Below are positions 44,266 to 52,594 of a stretch of 64,000 bases of DNA, one piece after another; within the stretch, counting starts at the first letter, position 1; each line of letters starts with the position of its first letter. Position numbers and translations under genes: made by a program. The notes beneath the pieces are model-generated. The model made no database searches. It was given only the letters and a program-made list of their open reading frames with translations, and was not told the DNA's origin. This DNA comes from Pseudomonas sp. LRP2-20 (GTDB taxonomy: Bacteria; Pseudomonadota; Gammaproteobacteria; Pseudomonadales; Pseudomonadaceae): positions 5,152,001 to 5,216,000 of the forward strand of contig NZ_AP025944.1 in the NCBI RefSeq assembly GCF_024349685.1, given 5' to 3'.

Positions 44266-44856
44266 TTAGATAGCCTTGCCGAACACCTTGTCCAGATGCG
44301 CCTCATAAGCCGCCAACGCCGCCGGCACATCCGGGCGCTTCATCACATCCACCGCGAGGAAGGTCGGCAAGCCGGTCATGCCGAGGAACTGGTTGGCCTT
44401 GTGGAACGGGAAGTACACCGCATCCACACCTTTGCCCTCGAAGAAGTCCGTCGGGTCATCGAACGCCTGCTGCGGCGCGTTCCAGGTCAGCGACAGCATG
44501 TACTGCTTGCCGTGCACCAAGCCACCGCTGCCGTACTTCTGCGAGTGATCGGAACGGGTACGGCCATCGTTGGCGTAAAGGCTGCCATGGCCGGCGGTGA
44601 AGACATCGTCGATGTACTTCTTCACGGTCCACGGCGCGCCCATCCACCAGCCCGGCATCTGGTAGATGATCACGTCGGCCCAGAGGAATTTCTCCACTTC
44701 GGCCTGGGCGTCGTAACCACCGTCGATGAACGTCTGCTGCACATCGAAACCGGCACGGTCCAGGTGGGCCAGGGCGGCATCGTGGAGGGTCTGGTTGAGA
44801 CGGCCGTCGGAGTGGGCGAACTGTTTGCCGCCGTTGAGCAGAAGGATCTTTTTCAT
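44266..44856 (-). CDS. mdaB: NADPH:quinone reductase MdaB
   Basis: A 196-residue flavodoxin-fold FAD enzyme starting at ATG 44856 (MKKILLLNGGKQFAHSDGRL). YQMPGWWMGAPWTVKKYIDDVF and LTWNAPQQAF are MdaB signatures. It reduces quinones by two electrons. It is divergent from the ygiN-like gene; in E. coli mdaB and ygiN are neighbours and act as a menadione quinone reductase and quinol oxidase pair. Confidence 0.9.
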   Translation of the reverse strand: MKKILLLNGGKQFAHSDGRLNQTLHDAALAHLDRAGFDVQQTFIDGGYDAQAEVEKFLWADVIIYQMPGWWMGAPWTVKKYIDDVFTAGHGSLYANDGRTRSDHSQKYGSGGLVHGKQYMLSLTWNAPQQAFDDPTDFFEGKGVDAVYFPFHKANQFLGMTGLPTFLAVDVMKRPDVPAALAAYEAHLDKVFGKAI

Positions 44857-45061
44857 GCTGGCCTCGAAGTTGTCGGTGGCGACCCGAGGCCTGAATGCCT
44901 GTGATCGCGTCATGAAGATGAGGCCGGCAGATTAGAGGTTCGCGGGCACGGGATACAGCCAGCACGGGGCAAAATACAATTGACCTTAAGTCAAAGATCG
45001 GAGAGACATTATTGCCTTAGAATCGTTTCACCAACCCTTTGCCCATTGCGAGAACCGATCC

Positions 45062-45376
45062 ATGAGCGAGCAGCACGCATTCATCCTCAAGGCCAAGACC
45101 CGTCCGGAAATGGCCGAAGCCTTCGAAACCCTGTTCCGCGCCTACGTCGAGCCAAGCCGCCAGGAACCGGGCTGCATCGAATACCACATGCTGCGCGACC
45201 AACAGGACCCGAGCCTGTTCGTGTTCTATGAAGTATGGGCCGACAAGGCGGCGCTGGACGTGCACTCGGCACTGCCGCACATGGTCGAGTTCTTCGAAAA
45301 ACGCATGGATTACCTGGAGCGCGACTTCGACATCCAGCCGATCGTGATGCTCAGCGCCTCGTCCGCTAACCGTTGA
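45062..45376 (+). CDS. YgiN-like quinol monooxygenase
   Basis: A 104-residue single ABM domain: FILKAKTRPEMAEAFETLFR, EPGCIEYHMLRDQQDPSLFV and FYEVWADKAALDVH. It resembles YgiN, which oxidises menadiol back to menadione in a cycle with MdaB. It is divergent from mdaB across 205 bp and overlaps the tauE-like gene by 11 nt tail to tail. Confidence 0.85.
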   Translation: MSEQHAFILKAKTRPEMAEAFETLFRAYVEPSRQEPGCIEYHMLRDQQDPSLFVFYEVWADKAALDVHSALPHMVEFFEKRMDYLERDFDIQPIVMLSASSANR

Positions 45377-46139
45377 TCAGCAAATGGCCGCCCAGCGCGG
45401 CCAGGCCGATGAAAAAGCAGCGCTTGAACAGCGCAGCGCTGATGCGCTGGCGCAACCACTGCCCGGCGAGCATGCCCAACAGTGCCGGCGCCAGCATCAG
45501 CAACGAAGCCCCCAGCGCTTGCCCACCCAGGGCATCCTGCCCGGCCAGGCCAAGGGCCAGCGCCAGGGTCGAGACCGTGAACGACAGGCCCAGCGCCTGA
45601 ATCATCTCGTCGCGGCTCAGGCCCAGGCTCTGCAGGTAAGGCACCGCTGGCATCACGAATACGCCAGTGGCCGCGGTGACCAAACCGGTCACCAGCCCGC
45701 AGACCGGCCCCCACCACCCTTCCCGCCCCGGCGCCACACGCATGGCCGGGCCTGCCAGCCCGTACAACGCATAGATCACCAGCGCCGCTCCCAACGCATG
45801 CACCGCCCACGGCCCACTGTTGATGCCCAACCAGGCACTGCCAAGCAAGGTTCCAAAGAAGATCATCGCCAGCATCGGCCCGAGCCTGCGCAGCAGCGCC
45901 AGCAGATGCCCTCCAGCAGCGAGCTGCCAGAGGTTGGTGAGCGTCGACGGAACGATCAACAGCGCCGCAGCCTGCGCCGGCGACATAGCCAGCCCCAGCA
46001 GGCCCATGGCGATGGTCGGCAGGCCGAGGCCGATCACACCTTTGACGGCACCGGCCAGCAGGAATGTGATGATCACCAGCAGCGTCAGTGCCGGGCCGAT
46101 GTTCTGGTAGAAAGCGATCAAGGTATTCATGGGCGCCAT
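45366..46139 (-). CDS. TauE/SafE family membrane permease
   Basis: A 257-residue inner-membrane protein of eight or so helices. The duplicated TauE motif appears as GVIGLGLPTIAMGLLGL in the first half and GLVTGLVTAATGVFVMPAVPYLQSLG in the second. The family moves sulfite, sulfonates or organic anions. ATG 46139 and ATG 46130 are both possible starts; neither has a clear ribosome site. It is divergent from a LysR gene that is its probable regulator. Confidence 0.85.
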   Translation of the reverse strand: MAPMNTLIAFYQNIGPALTLLVIITFLLAGAVKGVIGLGLPTIAMGLLGLAMSPAQAAALLIVPSTLTNLWQLAAGGHLLALLRRLGPMLAMIFFGTLLGSAWLGINSGPWAVHALGAALVIYALYGLAGPAMRVAPGREGWWGPVCGLVTGLVTAATGVFVMPAVPYLQSLGLSRDEMIQALGLSFTVSTLALALGLAGQDALGGQALGASLLMLAPALLGMLAGQWLRQRISAALFKRCFFIGLAALGGHLLING

Positions 46140-46208
46140 GATGGCGCGCAGCGGCTGGGCTGAAAATCTGCCATATACTCAGCCAGACTCTCGCCAGGAC
46201 AGAGGCAG

Positions 46209-47114
46209 ATGCATTTCGACCTGATCGACCTCCGGCTTTTCCAGCACACCGCCGAGTGCGGCAACATCACTGCTGGCGCCCGCCGCAGCCATCTCTCGCT
46301 GCCGGCGGCCAGTGCGCGCATCCGTGCCATGGAGGCATCGCTCGGCACGTCTTTGCTGGAGCGCAATCGCCGTGGCGTGCAGCCGACGCCCGCCGGGCAG
46401 GCACTGCTGCAACATGCACGGCTGATCGGCCAGCAGGTCGAACGCCTGCAGTTCGACCTGGCCCACTATGCCAAGGGGCAGCAAGGGCAGGTTCGGCTGC
46501 TGTGCAACACCGCGGCGCTGACCGAATACCTGCCGGAACTACTGGCCAGCTACCTTGCCGACAACCCTGGGATCAGTATCGATGTGCAGGAGTTGCCAAG
46601 CCTGCGCATCGTGCAGTCGATCACTCAGGGCATGGCTGACCTGGGCATCATTTCCACCGCAGCGCCCAGCGCGCATCTGCAGACCTTGCCATTTCGCGAT
46701 GATCCGCTGGTGCTGGTGACCCCGTTGGCTCACCCACTCGCCGCAGAGCCCGCGCCGAGCTTCGTCGACTGCCTTGCCCATGGCCATGTCGGGCTGGGGG
46801 CGAACAGTGCCCTGGCGCTGTACCTGGAAGAACAGGCGCTGCGCGAAGGCCAGCGCATGCAGGTACGGGTGCGGGCAGAGGGTTTTGACGGGGTAATACG
46901 CATGGTTGCGGGGGGCGCCGGTATCGGTGTGGTGCCGCTGGCATCGGTGCAGCGCTGGCAGGGGGTGTTGCCGATGCACTGGGTGGCGCTGCGAGAGGAT
47001 TGGGCCAAGCGGCGGTTACTCTTGTGTGCGCGGGATTTTGCCGGGTTACCCGGCTATGCGGCGGGGTTGGTTGAGCGATTGATGCAGCCCCACAGGGAAC
47101 TGCAAGGCCCTTGA
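46209..47114 (+). CDS. LysR-family regulator divergent to tauE-like gene
   Basis: A 301-residue LysR-type regulator: MHFDLIDLRLFQHTAECGNI, then LSLPAASARIRAMEASLGTSL and ERNRRGVQPTPAG. The C-terminal binding domain ends GGAGIGVVPLAS. Only 69 bp separate it from the TauE-like gene, so it likely controls that exporter. The inducer is unknown. Confidence 0.87.
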   Translation: MHFDLIDLRLFQHTAECGNITAGARRSHLSLPAASARIRAMEASLGTSLLERNRRGVQPTPAGQALLQHARLIGQQVERLQFDLAHYAKGQQGQVRLLCNTAALTEYLPELLASYLADNPGISIDVQELPSLRIVQSITQGMADLGIISTAAPSAHLQTLPFRDDPLVLVTPLAHPLAAEPAPSFVDCLAHGHVGLGANSALALYLEEQALREGQRMQVRVRAEGFDGVIRMVAGGAGIGVVPLASVQRWQGVLPMHWVALREDWAKRRLLLCARDFAGLPGYAAGLVERLMQPHRELQGP

Positions 47115-47158
47115 GCCCAGCGCGAGGCCCGCGATGGCTTGCAAAGCAGCCCCGTTGC

Positions 47159-47566
47159 TCAATGCGCGAGCGCCAGCTCTCGCAGGGCGGCCGACGCTAG
47201 AAATCCGGAGCGAGAGGCATATCGATGGTCACGCTTCACTTTTTCATCGATTCGCTGCAGCAGGTTTTCCGGCAGTGTTGCGTTAAACCTTACGGCCTTC
47301 CCCAGGTACGGCGTAACATCGAAATCGACGACAGCCCAGACCCCACCGGCATACTCGGGATTCGCCACATGGACGTCGACTTCCTGCGCTTGCGGAAGCG
47401 CTTCGTTATCTGCAACCAAGCCTTCGAAATGAAGCGCCAATGCTTCCTGAACGTTCTCCAGTGCCTGGGCGACACTCCCTCCAGCAGAGAAACAGCCTGG
47501 TACATCGGGAATGGTCACGCCGTAATCCGATTCGGCGTCCTTGTGCAATACGACCGGAAATTTCAT
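47159..47566 (-). CDS. hicB: HicB-type antitoxin
   Basis: A 135-residue HicB. The N-terminal partial RNase H-like domain (MKFPVVLHKDAESDYGVTIP, DVPGCFSAGGSVAQALENVQ) binds the toxin. The C-terminal ribbon-helix-helix-like part (KAVRFNATLPENLLQRIDEK, YASRSGFLASAAL) binds DNA. Its start codon overlaps the end of hicA (ctATGA). The antitoxin is intact while the toxin partner has a frameshift. Confidence 0.92.
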   Translation of the reverse strand: MKFPVVLHKDAESDYGVTIPDVPGCFSAGGSVAQALENVQEALALHFEGLVADNEALPQAQEVDVHVANPEYAGGVWAVVDFDVTPYLGKAVRFNATLPENLLQRIDEKVKRDHRYASRSGFLASAALRELALAH

Positions 47567-47789
47567 AGCGCGTCTCCACTGCTGTTTGAGCTATCGAAGC
47601 CACTGCACTGCTTCAAGCCAGCTTGCTTCAGGATGCTGTGTACGGTGCCTTTGGGCAGATCGCTCTTGGGGTGAGGAACTGTCACCCGTCCTTTCTTGAT
47701 CGGATGCCTGAACTGATATGGCTGCCCTTCACCTCGACTTCATACCACCCATCCGCCTCAATGAGCTGGATCACTTCACGACTGCGCAT
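47563..47789 (-). pseudogene. hicA: hicA toxin with single-base frameshift
   Basis: From ATG 47789 the frame reads MRSREVIQLIEADGWYEVEV, then KGSH, and leaves frame at about 47716-47719. The expected ...GGC AGC CAT CAT CAG... is GGCAGCCATATCAG, one base short. In the corrected frame it continues QFRHPIKKGRVTVPHPKSDL and PKGTVHSILKQAGL, a complete HicA, and stops at 47563 overlapping the hicB start. Uncorrected, it stops after 35 codons at 47682. The total span of 227 bp is one less than 76 codons. The lesion lies just after the catalytic GSH motif, so the toxin is probably dead, unless this is a base-call error. Confidence 0.85.
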
Positions 47790-47811
47790 TCACCCTTCCT
47801 TCGGCAGTCGA

Positions 47812-47826
47812 TGTGTATCATACACA
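47812..47826. promoter_or_regulatory. Palindromic operator upstream of hicAB
   Basis: TGTGTAT-C-ATACACA is a perfect 15-bp dyad 23 bp upstream of the hicA start. It is well placed for autorepression by HicB. Another dyad, AGTAAG-cttcta-CTTACT, lies at about 47899-47916. Confidence 0.65.
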
Positions 47827-47946
47827 CCGAATTAACCAAAACGAAGCGCAGTACACACCATGCACACTTCAGGTGACCATCGGATGTTTCGGGCCGCCGA
47901 GTAAGCTTCTACTTACTGCCCTGTAGGAAACCAACCTTCCTAGCCT

Positions 47947-47963
47947 ATACCCCCAGGGGGTAT
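47947..47963. promoter_or_regulatory. CsoR/RcnR-type palindrome overlapping dmeR stop
   Basis: ATACCCCC-A-GGGGGTAT is a perfect dyad that touches the stop codon of dmeR (47963-47965). The G-tract centre is the hallmark of operators bound by CsoR/RcnR-family repressors. Confidence 0.6.
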
Positions 47964-48238
47964 CACTTCAGATAAGACCGCAACAAAGCCGCCACCTTGT
48001 CCGCCTCTTCCTGCCGTTCCTCGGCGCTCAGCCCTTCCGCCACCAGGTGCTCGCGGATGTGCCCTTCCATGACCTCGGCCATCAGCCCGTTCACCGCGCC
48101 GCGCACGGCGGCGATCTGCTGGAGGATCGCCAGGCAGTCCTTGTCCTGCTCCAGCGCCGTCTCCAGAGCGGCGGCCTGGCCTTTGATCTTGCGCACCCGG
48201 GTCAGCAGTTGCTTCTTGCTCTTGATCGTATGTGCCAT
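47963..48238 (-). CDS. dmeR: RcnR/CsoR-family metal-sensing repressor (DmeR-like)
   Basis: A 91-residue all-helical protein: MAHTIKSKKQLLTRVRKIKG, then DKDCLAILQQIAAVRGAVNG and EGHIREHL. Metal ligands of RcnR-like sensors (the His after the start and a Cys in DKDCLAIL, plus GHIREH) are present. It probably senses cobalt or nickel and represses the divergent dmeF gene through the operator between them. It is one of a two-gene module like rhizobial dmeR/dmeF. Confidence 0.85.
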   Translation of the reverse strand: MAHTIKSKKQLLTRVRKIKGQAAALETALEQDKDCLAILQQIAAVRGAVNGLMAEVMEGHIREHLVAEGLSAEERQEEADKVAALLRSYLK

Positions 48239-48260
48239 TCGCTTTCACACCACGCTAGGT

Positions 48261-48279
48261 ATACTGGGGTATAGTATAT
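48261..48279. promoter_or_regulatory. DmeR/RcnR operator between dmeR and dmeF
   Basis: TATACT-GGGGTAT-AGTATA is a perfect dyad with the TACT-Gn-AGTA architecture of RcnR and DmeR sites. It sits between the divergent starts (48238 and 48309), so it can control both. Confidence 0.8.
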
Positions 48280-48308
48280 TTCTCGACATTCCGGGAGCAT
48301 GATAAACC

Positions 48309-49247
48309 ATGGCGACACAAACCTCAGGCCGCTGGCAGCACAGCCACCAGTTCCACACCAGCAACCTCGGCGCCGAGCGCAAGACCCGGCTGGCCGTGTG
48401 GCTGACGGCGATCATGATGGTGGCGGAAATCGCCGGTGGCTGGTTCTTCAACTCCATGGCACTGCTCGCCGACGGCTGGCACATGAGCTCGCACGCCCTG
48501 GCCCTGGGGCTTTCGCTGCTGGCCTATGCTGCCGCACGCCGCTATGCCAAGGACCGGCGCTTCGCCTTCGGTACCTGGAAGATCGAGATTCTCGGCGGCT
48601 ATTCCAGCGCCCTGCTGCTGCTCGGCGTGGCCGGGCTGATGGCCTTCCAGTCGGCCGAACGGCTGCTGACGCCGGGGCCGATCCACTATGACGAGGCGAT
48701 CTTCATCGCCGTGATCGGCCTGGCCGTGAACCTGATCTGCGCCTGGCTGCTGCGTGACGATCACGATCATCACCATCATGCTCATGGCCATGACCATCAC
48801 CACGACCATGGCCATCACCACCACGACCTGAACCTGCGCTCGGCCTACCTGCACGTGATCGCCGACGCCGCCACCTCGGTGCTGGCAATCGTCGCCCTGC
48901 TGGCCGGCAAGCTCTGGGGCGCCAGCTGGCTCGACCCGGTAATGGGCCTGGTCGGCGCGGTGCTGGTGGCGCTCTGGGCCCGCGGCCTGCTGCGCGATAC
49001 CGGCCGCGTCCTGCTGGATGCCGAAATGGACGCGCCGGTGGTCGAGGAGATTCGCGAGGTGGTCGCCGAACTGCCGGTGCCCGCCACCATCACCGACCTG
49101 CATGTATGGCGCGTGGGCAAGGACCAGTACGCCTGCATCCTCAGCCTGGCCACCCAGGCGGCACTGAGCGCCGACAGCGTGCGCCAGGCACTGGGTGTGC
49201 ACGAGGAACTGGCCCACATCACCGTCGAGGTAAACGCCCTGGCATAG
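48309..49247 (+). CDS. dmeF: Cation diffusion facilitator DmeF (Co/Ni efflux)
   Basis: A 312-residue CDF transporter with six helices and a long His-rich cytoplasmic loop between helices 4 and 5 (DDHDHHHHAHGHDHHHDHGH, continuing HHHD). The transport site aspartates are in ALLADGWHMSSHALALG and YLHVIADAATSVLAI. The C-terminal domain is VVEEIREVVAELPVPATITD. The His loop marks the cobalt/nickel-type DmeF branch. Gggag lies 11 nt upstream of the ATG, downstream of the DmeR operator. Confidence 0.9.
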   Translation: MATQTSGRWQHSHQFHTSNLGAERKTRLAVWLTAIMMVAEIAGGWFFNSMALLADGWHMSSHALALGLSLLAYAAARRYAKDRRFAFGTWKIEILGGYSSALLLLGVAGLMAFQSAERLLTPGPIHYDEAIFIAVIGLAVNLICAWLLRDDHDHHHHAHGHDHHHDHGHHHHDLNLRSAYLHVIADAATSVLAIVALLAGKLWGASWLDPVMGLVGAVLVALWARGLLRDTGRVLLDAEMDAPVVEEIREVVAELPVPATITDLHVWRVGKDQYACILSLATQAALSADSVRQALGVHEELAHITVEVNALA

Positions 49248-49343
49248 CGCGGGCAGGCAGCTGGACGTCGAGCCCAGGCAACTGCGGCTCGGCCTTTGGC
49301 CCTATGGTGACCCGTCATTCAGCCAGTCACCAGGAGTTGTGCC

Positions 49344-49688
49344 ATGTCCGATTTCATCACCGTCCTGCGCGAAACCTGCCCGACGCCGGTCGTGGACGCC
49401 ACCAAGTGGAAGCGCATCGGCGGCGATCCGCACACCGTCAACCTCAACGCCTACCTGTCGGCCGACGGCAGCAAGATCATGGGTACCTGGATCTGCACCC
49501 CGGGCAAGTTCGAGGTCAACTACGAGAAGTGGGAGTTCTGCCACTTCCTCGATGGCTACTGCATCATCACCCCCGAAGGCGAAGAGCCGAAGCACCTGAA
49601 AGCGGGTGATGTGTTCGTGATCGAACCGGGGATGAAAGGCACTTGGGAAGTGGTTGAGACCGTGCGCAAGTATTTCGTCTTCGCCTGA
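49344..49688 (+). CDS. Cupin-domain protein (DUF861/EutQ-like)
   Basis: A 114-residue cupin_3 protein. The beta-barrel core reads GTWICTPGKFEVNYEKWEFC, HFLDGYCIITPEGEEPKHLK, AGDVFVIEPGMKGTWEV. The canonical metal residues are only partly kept (a Glu in EKWEFCH), so it may bind a ligand rather than act as an enzyme. It stands alone and runs into the mmsB terminator on the opposite strand. Confidence 0.85.
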   Translation: MSDFITVLRETCPTPVVDATKWKRIGGDPHTVNLNAYLSADGSKIMGTWICTPGKFEVNYEKWEFCHFLDGYCIITPEGEEPKHLKAGDVFVIEPGMKGTWEVVETVRKYFVFA

Positions 49689-49689
49689 T

Positions 49690-49762
49690 AAAAAACATCG
49701 CGGGGCGGGTGCCCTTCCCTCTGGTGCGCAGTTACAGAGGGAAGGCCGCCCGGCCCGCGATG
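49690..49762 (-). terminator. Long hairpin terminator (mms side)
   Basis: Arms of about 28 nt (catcgcggggcgggtgccct..., complement ...gcccgcgatg) with an 11-nt loop and some four mismatches. On the minus strand it is followed by TTTTTT, so it terminates leftward transcription past the mmsB tail. Confidence 0.82.
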
Positions 49763-49775
49763 AAGTCCTCGCTCG

Positions 49776-49916
49776 TCAATCCTTCTTGCGGTAGCCCTCG
49801 ACGATCGCCGAGAAGTCCTTGCCGCCTTCACCGCGCAAGCTCATCGCCTGATACAGCTGCTGGGCCAGCGCACCCAAAATCACCGGCTGGTGCGCCTGGC
49901 GCTCAGCCCCAGGTCC
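49776..49916 (-). pseudogene. Duplicated 3' end of mmsB
   Basis: A 141-bp stretch that nearly copies the end of the intact mmsB gene: it translates to RQAHQPVILGALAQQLYQAM, then SLRGEGGKDFSAIVEGYRKKD and stop, differing by A-to-L at one place and by a short deletion upstream. No start or ribosome site precedes it. Similarity also covers about 12 bp after the stop codon. A REP pair separates it from the intact gene. It is a tandem partial duplicate, not a functional gene. Confidence 0.88.
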
Positions 49917-49935
49917 AACAGGCATAACCGGCCTT

Positions 49936-50022
49936 TGTGGGAGCGGGCTTGCCCCGCGAACGCCGGCGTAGCCGGTGCCAGGCAACGGGTCGCCTGCTTC
50001 GCGGGGCAAGCCCGCTCCCACA
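49936..50022. repeat. REP pair between mmsB and its duplicated tail
   Basis: tgtgggagcgggcttgcccc with gcgaa, and its complement cttcgcggggcaagcccgctcccaca, enclosing a 27-bp centre with a gccggcgtagccggtgcc hairpin. It lies right after the stop of the intact mmsB. Confidence 0.9.
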
Positions 50023-50034
50023 ACTCCTCGCTCT

Positions 50035-50925
50035 TCAGTCCTTCTTGCGGTAACCCTCGACGATTGCCGAGAAGTCCTTGCCGCCTTCACCACGCAGGCT
50101 CATCGCCTGATACAGCTGCTGGGCCACGGCGCCAAGGATCACCGGCTGGTGGGCCTGACGCGCAGCCTCGGTGGCCAGCCCCAGGTCCTTGAGCATCAGC
50201 TCAGCGCCGAATCCACCGGTATACCCACGCGAAGCAGGTGCAGTCTCGATGATGCCTGGCCACGGGTTGTAGGTATCGGAGCTCCAGCAGCGCCCGGTAG
50301 AGCTGTTGATGATCCCCGCCAGCACCTTGGTGTCGATGCCTAGCGCATTGCCCAGGGCCATGGCCTCGGACACGCCGATCATCGAGATGCCCAGCAGCAG
50401 GTTGTTGCAGATCTTGGCGATCTGCCCGGTCCCCACTTCGCCGCAGTGCACAATGTTGCGGCCCATCTGCGCCAGCACCGGCTGTAGCGTGGCGAACAGC
50501 TCGGCGCTGGCGCCGACCATGAAGGTCAGGGTGCCCGCCGCTGCGCCGCCTGTGCCGCCGGAGACCGGCGCATCGCCCATGTCGACGCCTTTGGCCGCTG
50601 CAGCCTTGGAAACCTCGCGGGCGGTCTGCGGGTCAATGGTGCTGCAATCCACGGTCGGGGTGCCTGGGCGGATGCCAGCCAGCACGCCCGTGTCGTCATC
50701 CAGGTAGACGCTGCGCACATGGGCCGCCGCCGGCAGCATGGTGATCACCAGCTCGCTGCTGGCCGCCGCCTCCTTGGGCGAGGCGCTGACCTGCCCGCCC
50801 AGTTCGGCGAGCTCGGCCAGCACGGTCTTGTTCAGGTCGAACAGATTCAGCTGGTGCCCGGCCTTGATCAGGTTGCGGGCCATGGGCGCGCCCATGTTGC
50901 CGAGGCCGATGAATGCGATACGCAT
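50035..50925 (-). CDS. mmsB: 3-hydroxyisobutyrate dehydrogenase MmsB
   Basis: A 296-residue beta-hydroxyacid dehydrogenase. The NAD(P) site is FIGLGNMGAPMARNLIKAGH; the substrate loop is DAPVSGGTGGAAAGTL; the catalytic lysine is in GQIAKICNNLLLG. It oxidises 3-hydroxyisobutyrate to methylmalonate semialdehyde in valine catabolism. It begins 10 nt after the mmsA stop. The 3' end is duplicated downstream. Confidence 0.95.
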   Translation of the reverse strand: MRIAFIGLGNMGAPMARNLIKAGHQLNLFDLNKTVLAELAELGGQVSASPKEAAASSELVITMLPAAAHVRSVYLDDDTGVLAGIRPGTPTVDCSTIDPQTAREVSKAAAAKGVDMGDAPVSGGTGGAAAGTLTFMVGASAELFATLQPVLAQMGRNIVHCGEVGTGQIAKICNNLLLGISMIGVSEAMALGNALGIDTKVLAGIINSSTGRCWSSDTYNPWPGIIETAPASRGYTGGFGAELMLKDLGLATEAARQAHQPVILGAVAQQLYQAMSLRGEGGKDFSAIVEGYRKKD

Positions 50926-50935
50926 GGCTTTCTCC

Positions 50936-52462
50936 TTAGCGCAGGCTGATGGTGGTGTTCACACCGTCATTGACGCTGTCGTCATCGAACCAACGGGCGG
51001 TGACGGTCTTGGTCTGAGTGTAGAACTGCACCACTTGCTTGCCGTACGGGCCGAGATCGCCGAGCTTGGAGCCGCGCGAGCCGGTGAAGCTGAAGAACGG
51101 TACCGGTACCGGGATCGGGATGTTGATGCCGACCTGGCCGATGTCGATCTCGCTCTGGAACTTGCGCGCCGCCGCACCGCTCTGGGTGAACAGGCCGGTG
51201 CCATTGCCGAACGGGTTGGCGTTGACCAGGGCGATGGCCTCATCGAGGGTGTCGACTTCCAGGGTCACCAGCACCGGGCCGAAGATTTCCTGGGTGTACA
51301 CCTGCATGTCGGTCTTCACCCCGGAGAACAGGGTCGGGCCGACGAAGTTGCCTTGCTCGTAGCCGGGCACTTTGACGCCACGGCCATCGAGTTCGAGTTT
51401 GGCGCCTTCCCGGATGCCGCTTTCGATCAGGCCCAGCACACGCTCCTTGGCGCGCTTGGAAACCACCGGGCCGACATCGGTGCCCGGCTCGCAACCGGCG
51501 TTGACCTTGAGCTTGCTCGCTGCCTCCTTGATGTCCGGCAGCCAATCACGCGCCTTGCCCACCAGCACCGCCACCGAGGTGGCCATGCAGCGCTGCCCGG
51601 CGGCGCCGAAGGCGGCACCGACCAGGGCGTTGACGGTTTGCGTGCGGTTGGCGTCAGGCAGCACCACGGCGTGGTTCTTCGCGCCCATCATCGACTGCAC
51701 GCGCTTGCCGTGCTGGCTGGCCAGGTTGTACACGTGGGTGCCGACTTCGGTGGAGCCGACGAAGGAAATCGCCTTGATGTCCTGGTGGGTGCAGATCGCA
51801 TCCACAACCTGCTTGCCACCGTGTACCACGTTGAGCACGCCCGCCGGCACACCGGCTTCCAGCGCCAGCTCGACCAGCAGCATGGTCGACAGCGGGTCCT
51901 GTTCGGAAGGCTTGAGCACGAAGGTGTTGCCGCAGACGATGGCCATCGGGAACATCCACAGCGGGATCATTGCCGGGAAGTTGAACGGGGTGATGCCGGC
52001 GCACACGCCGATCGGCTGGCGCAGGGTGTAGGTGTCGACGCCGCTGGCGACGTTCTCGGCAAACTCGCCCATCTGCAGGGTGCCGATGGAGGCCGCGTGC
52101 TCGACCACTTCCAGGCCGCGGAAGATGTCACCCTCGGCGTCGGCAAGGGTCTTGCCCTGCTCGGCGCTGAGCACCTGGGCGATGCGCTTGGTGTGTTCGC
52201 GGATCAGCGCCTGCAGCTTGAGCATGATGCGCATGCGTGCACCGATCGGGGTGTCACGCCAGGTCTTGAAGGCGCGCTGGCCAGCCGCCACGGCAGCGTC
52301 CACTTCTTCGACGGTGGCGAACGGTACCCGCGCCAGCACCTCTTGGGTGGCCGGGTTGACGATATCGCGCCATTCGCTGGTCTTCGACTCGACCCATTGG
52401 CCGTCGATCAGCAACTTGACCTGTTCGACCTTGGTCTTGTCAGGGGATTGTGGAGCGTTCAT
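50936..52462 (-). CDS. mmsA: Methylmalonate-semialdehyde dehydrogenase MmsA
   Basis: A 508-residue CoA-dependent aldehyde dehydrogenase. I use ATG 52462 with aaggag 6 nt upstream. The nucleophile cysteine is in [37 protein letters not shown] is specific to the MmsA family. It turns methylmalonate semialdehyde into propionyl-CoA. It is first in the mmsAB operon and divergent from a LysR gene. Confidence 0.95.
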   Translation of the reverse strand: MNAPQSPDKTKVEQVKLLIDGQWVESKTSEWRDIVNPATQEVLARVPFATVEEVDAAVAAGQRAFKTWRDTPIGARMRIMLKLQALIREHTKRIAQVLSAEQGKTLADAEGDIFRGLEVVEHAASIGTLQMGEFAENVASGVDTYTLRQPIGVCAGITPFNFPAMIPLWMFPMAIVCGNTFVLKPSEQDPLSTMLLVELALEAGVPAGVLNVVHGGKQVVDAICTHQDIKAISFVGSTEVGTHVYNLASQHGKRVQSMMGAKNHAVVLPDANRTQTVNALVGAAFGAAGQRCMATSVAVLVGKARDWLPDIKEAASKLKVNAGCEPGTDVGPVVSKRAKERVLGLIESGIREGAKLELDGRGVKVPGYEQGNFVGPTLFSGVKTDMQVYTQEIFGPVLVTLEVDTLDEAIALVNANPFGNGTGLFTQSGAAARKFQSEIDIGQVGINIPIPVPVPFFSFTGSRGSKLGDLGPYGKQVVQFYTQTKTVTARWFDDDSVNDGVNTTISLR

Positions 52463-52549
52463 CTGCGTTCTCCTTGGAATTATTGTCAGGACGAGATCGC
52501 CGGCGCCGGGCAAACGCGAGGTGGCGCCTTGGGGCTTTTTTCGAGTATA

Positions 52550-52563
52550 GATGTGCAAACATC
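52550..52563. promoter_or_regulatory. Dyad between mmsA and LysR gene
   Basis: GATGT-GCAA-ACATC is a perfect 14-bp dyad containing a T-N11-A type core. It lies in the 132-bp divergent region and is a likely binding site for the LysR protein. Confidence 0.6.
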
Positions 52564-52594
52564 CAACAAGAACGCACAAAAAAACCGGATCAAC

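Noticed and set aside
49776..50093. 105-codon minus-strand frame covering the duplicated mmsB tail as a real gene
   Set aside because: Its upstream part is the REP pair and out-of-frame mmsB; no ribosome site. Only the tail matches a protein, so it is a duplicate fragment.
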